Source of the DNA: Vanilla planifolia
Lineage: Eukaryota; Streptophyta; Magnoliopsida; Asparagales; Orchidaceae
NCBI GenBank assembly: GCA_023846275.1
Contig: JAIUJO010000183.1
Coordinates: forward strand, 606,745-670,744
DNA: 64,000 bases
Reading direction: 5' to 3'
The position numbers and the translations under genes are program-made. Numbering within the stretch: the stretch's first letter is position 1; every line of letters starts with the position of its first letter. Positions 63,641-64,000 of this stretch are shown in pieces. The notes beneath the pieces were generated by a model. That model was not told the DNA's origin. It worked only from the letters and a program-made list of their open reading frames with translations, and searched no databases.

Positions 63641-64000
63641 TCTGACACATCCATATTTATTTAGGATGCCCTAACTAAATTGGAACTCTATAGTCAGTTT
63701 TTGTCTCATATATTAAAATCGTTAGCTCCCTACTCTATAATCCTTTGATGATTCCAACTTAAACTCTCTTATCTAAATGCTTTGTAATAATGTTTTAAAA
63801 ATGGTACTCATTGTTGAAGACTCCATGTTCCCATTTTTTTCCAAGCTTACCCAAAACCAACTCATGACATTTCTTGAATCCAATACGATATCTATAACAT
63901 AACCCCAACTATACCAAGTTCTAAGTCATCCTATATGGAATCCTGCCAAAGGTAGGCCCAATTTATTTGTTTATTAAAGATATCCTACATATTCTCAATA

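Larger units (their letters stand above)
60791..64000. other. Less A+T-biased single-copy-like sequence
   Basis: From here to the end the sequence has noticeably more G and C, including runs such as 'ccaccaccaccactgcatcc' near 63087, and no satellite landmarks. Apart from the two weak coding candidates listed separately I see no gene. 'tatataagg' at 62500 is TATA-like but has no convincing downstream gene. This may be the flank of the array, or old transposable-element sequence. Confidence 0.5.

Overview
No intact gene is visible in this window. It is extremely A+T-rich nuclear DNA, every long reading frame is broken, and nothing resembles a bacterial operon, rRNA, tRNA or CRISPR array. The host is most likely a vascular plant with a large, repeat-laden genome. 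The best evidence is a decayed endogenous pararetrovirus (Caulimoviridae, badnavirus-like) at about 26.7-32.9 kb, a family known only from plants. Long TA/TG microsatellites and what looks by eye like CpG depletion also fit a methylated plant genome.

From base 1 to about 56,850 the sequence, apart from inserts, is one very old tandem repeat family with a unit of about 415 bp. Copies differ so much that no two neighbours look near-identical, but the same ordered landmarks recur: a 'gatgttacac..gatctc' start, 'ggaatgcaac', 'atctcattt', two 'tttgatttggttatatta' stretches, 'ctctcatgtgacc', 'taatcaagatgaaac', and a dyad 'ctcatctcgatgagctc'. Block layout: forward (T-rich strand on top) 1-2910; reverse 2911-12275; forward 12280-20300; reverse 20300-40400, split by a 0.4-kb foreign piece at 22.5 kb and the pararetrovirus at 26.7-32.9 kb; forward 40446-53262, split by a 1.2-kb insert at 44.1-45.3 kb; a TG-rich microsatellite at 53263-53432; a short reverse block to 54095; forward to 56850. 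That makes six orientation switches.

Higher-order organisation survives inside the blocks: three copies of a 1.32-1.37-kb multimer (45.3-49.3 kb), two of a ~1.45-kb multimer (8.7-11.6 kb), and a pair of segments 3.22 kb apart (3.0 and 6.3 kb). These show rounds of multimer amplification long ago, followed by decay without visible homogenisation.

The pararetrovirus lies on the minus strand. Its recognisable remains run in canonical order from high to low coordinate: possible coiled coil, an unidentified 107-codon open frame, a CCHC zinc knuckle remnant, reverse transcriptase motifs, the RT-RNase H connection, RNase H, then an intergenic stretch with a TATA-like element. Frameshifts, stops and lost catalytic residues show it is dead.

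From 56,850 to 64,000 the satellite is essentially absent: about 3.8 kb of A+T-rich sequence with nothing recognisable, then about 3.2 kb of less A+T-biased sequence with one 112-codon open frame and a possible decayed coding stretch, neither identified. Most short open frames in the window are hydrophobic shadows of the satellite and are not annotated as genes.
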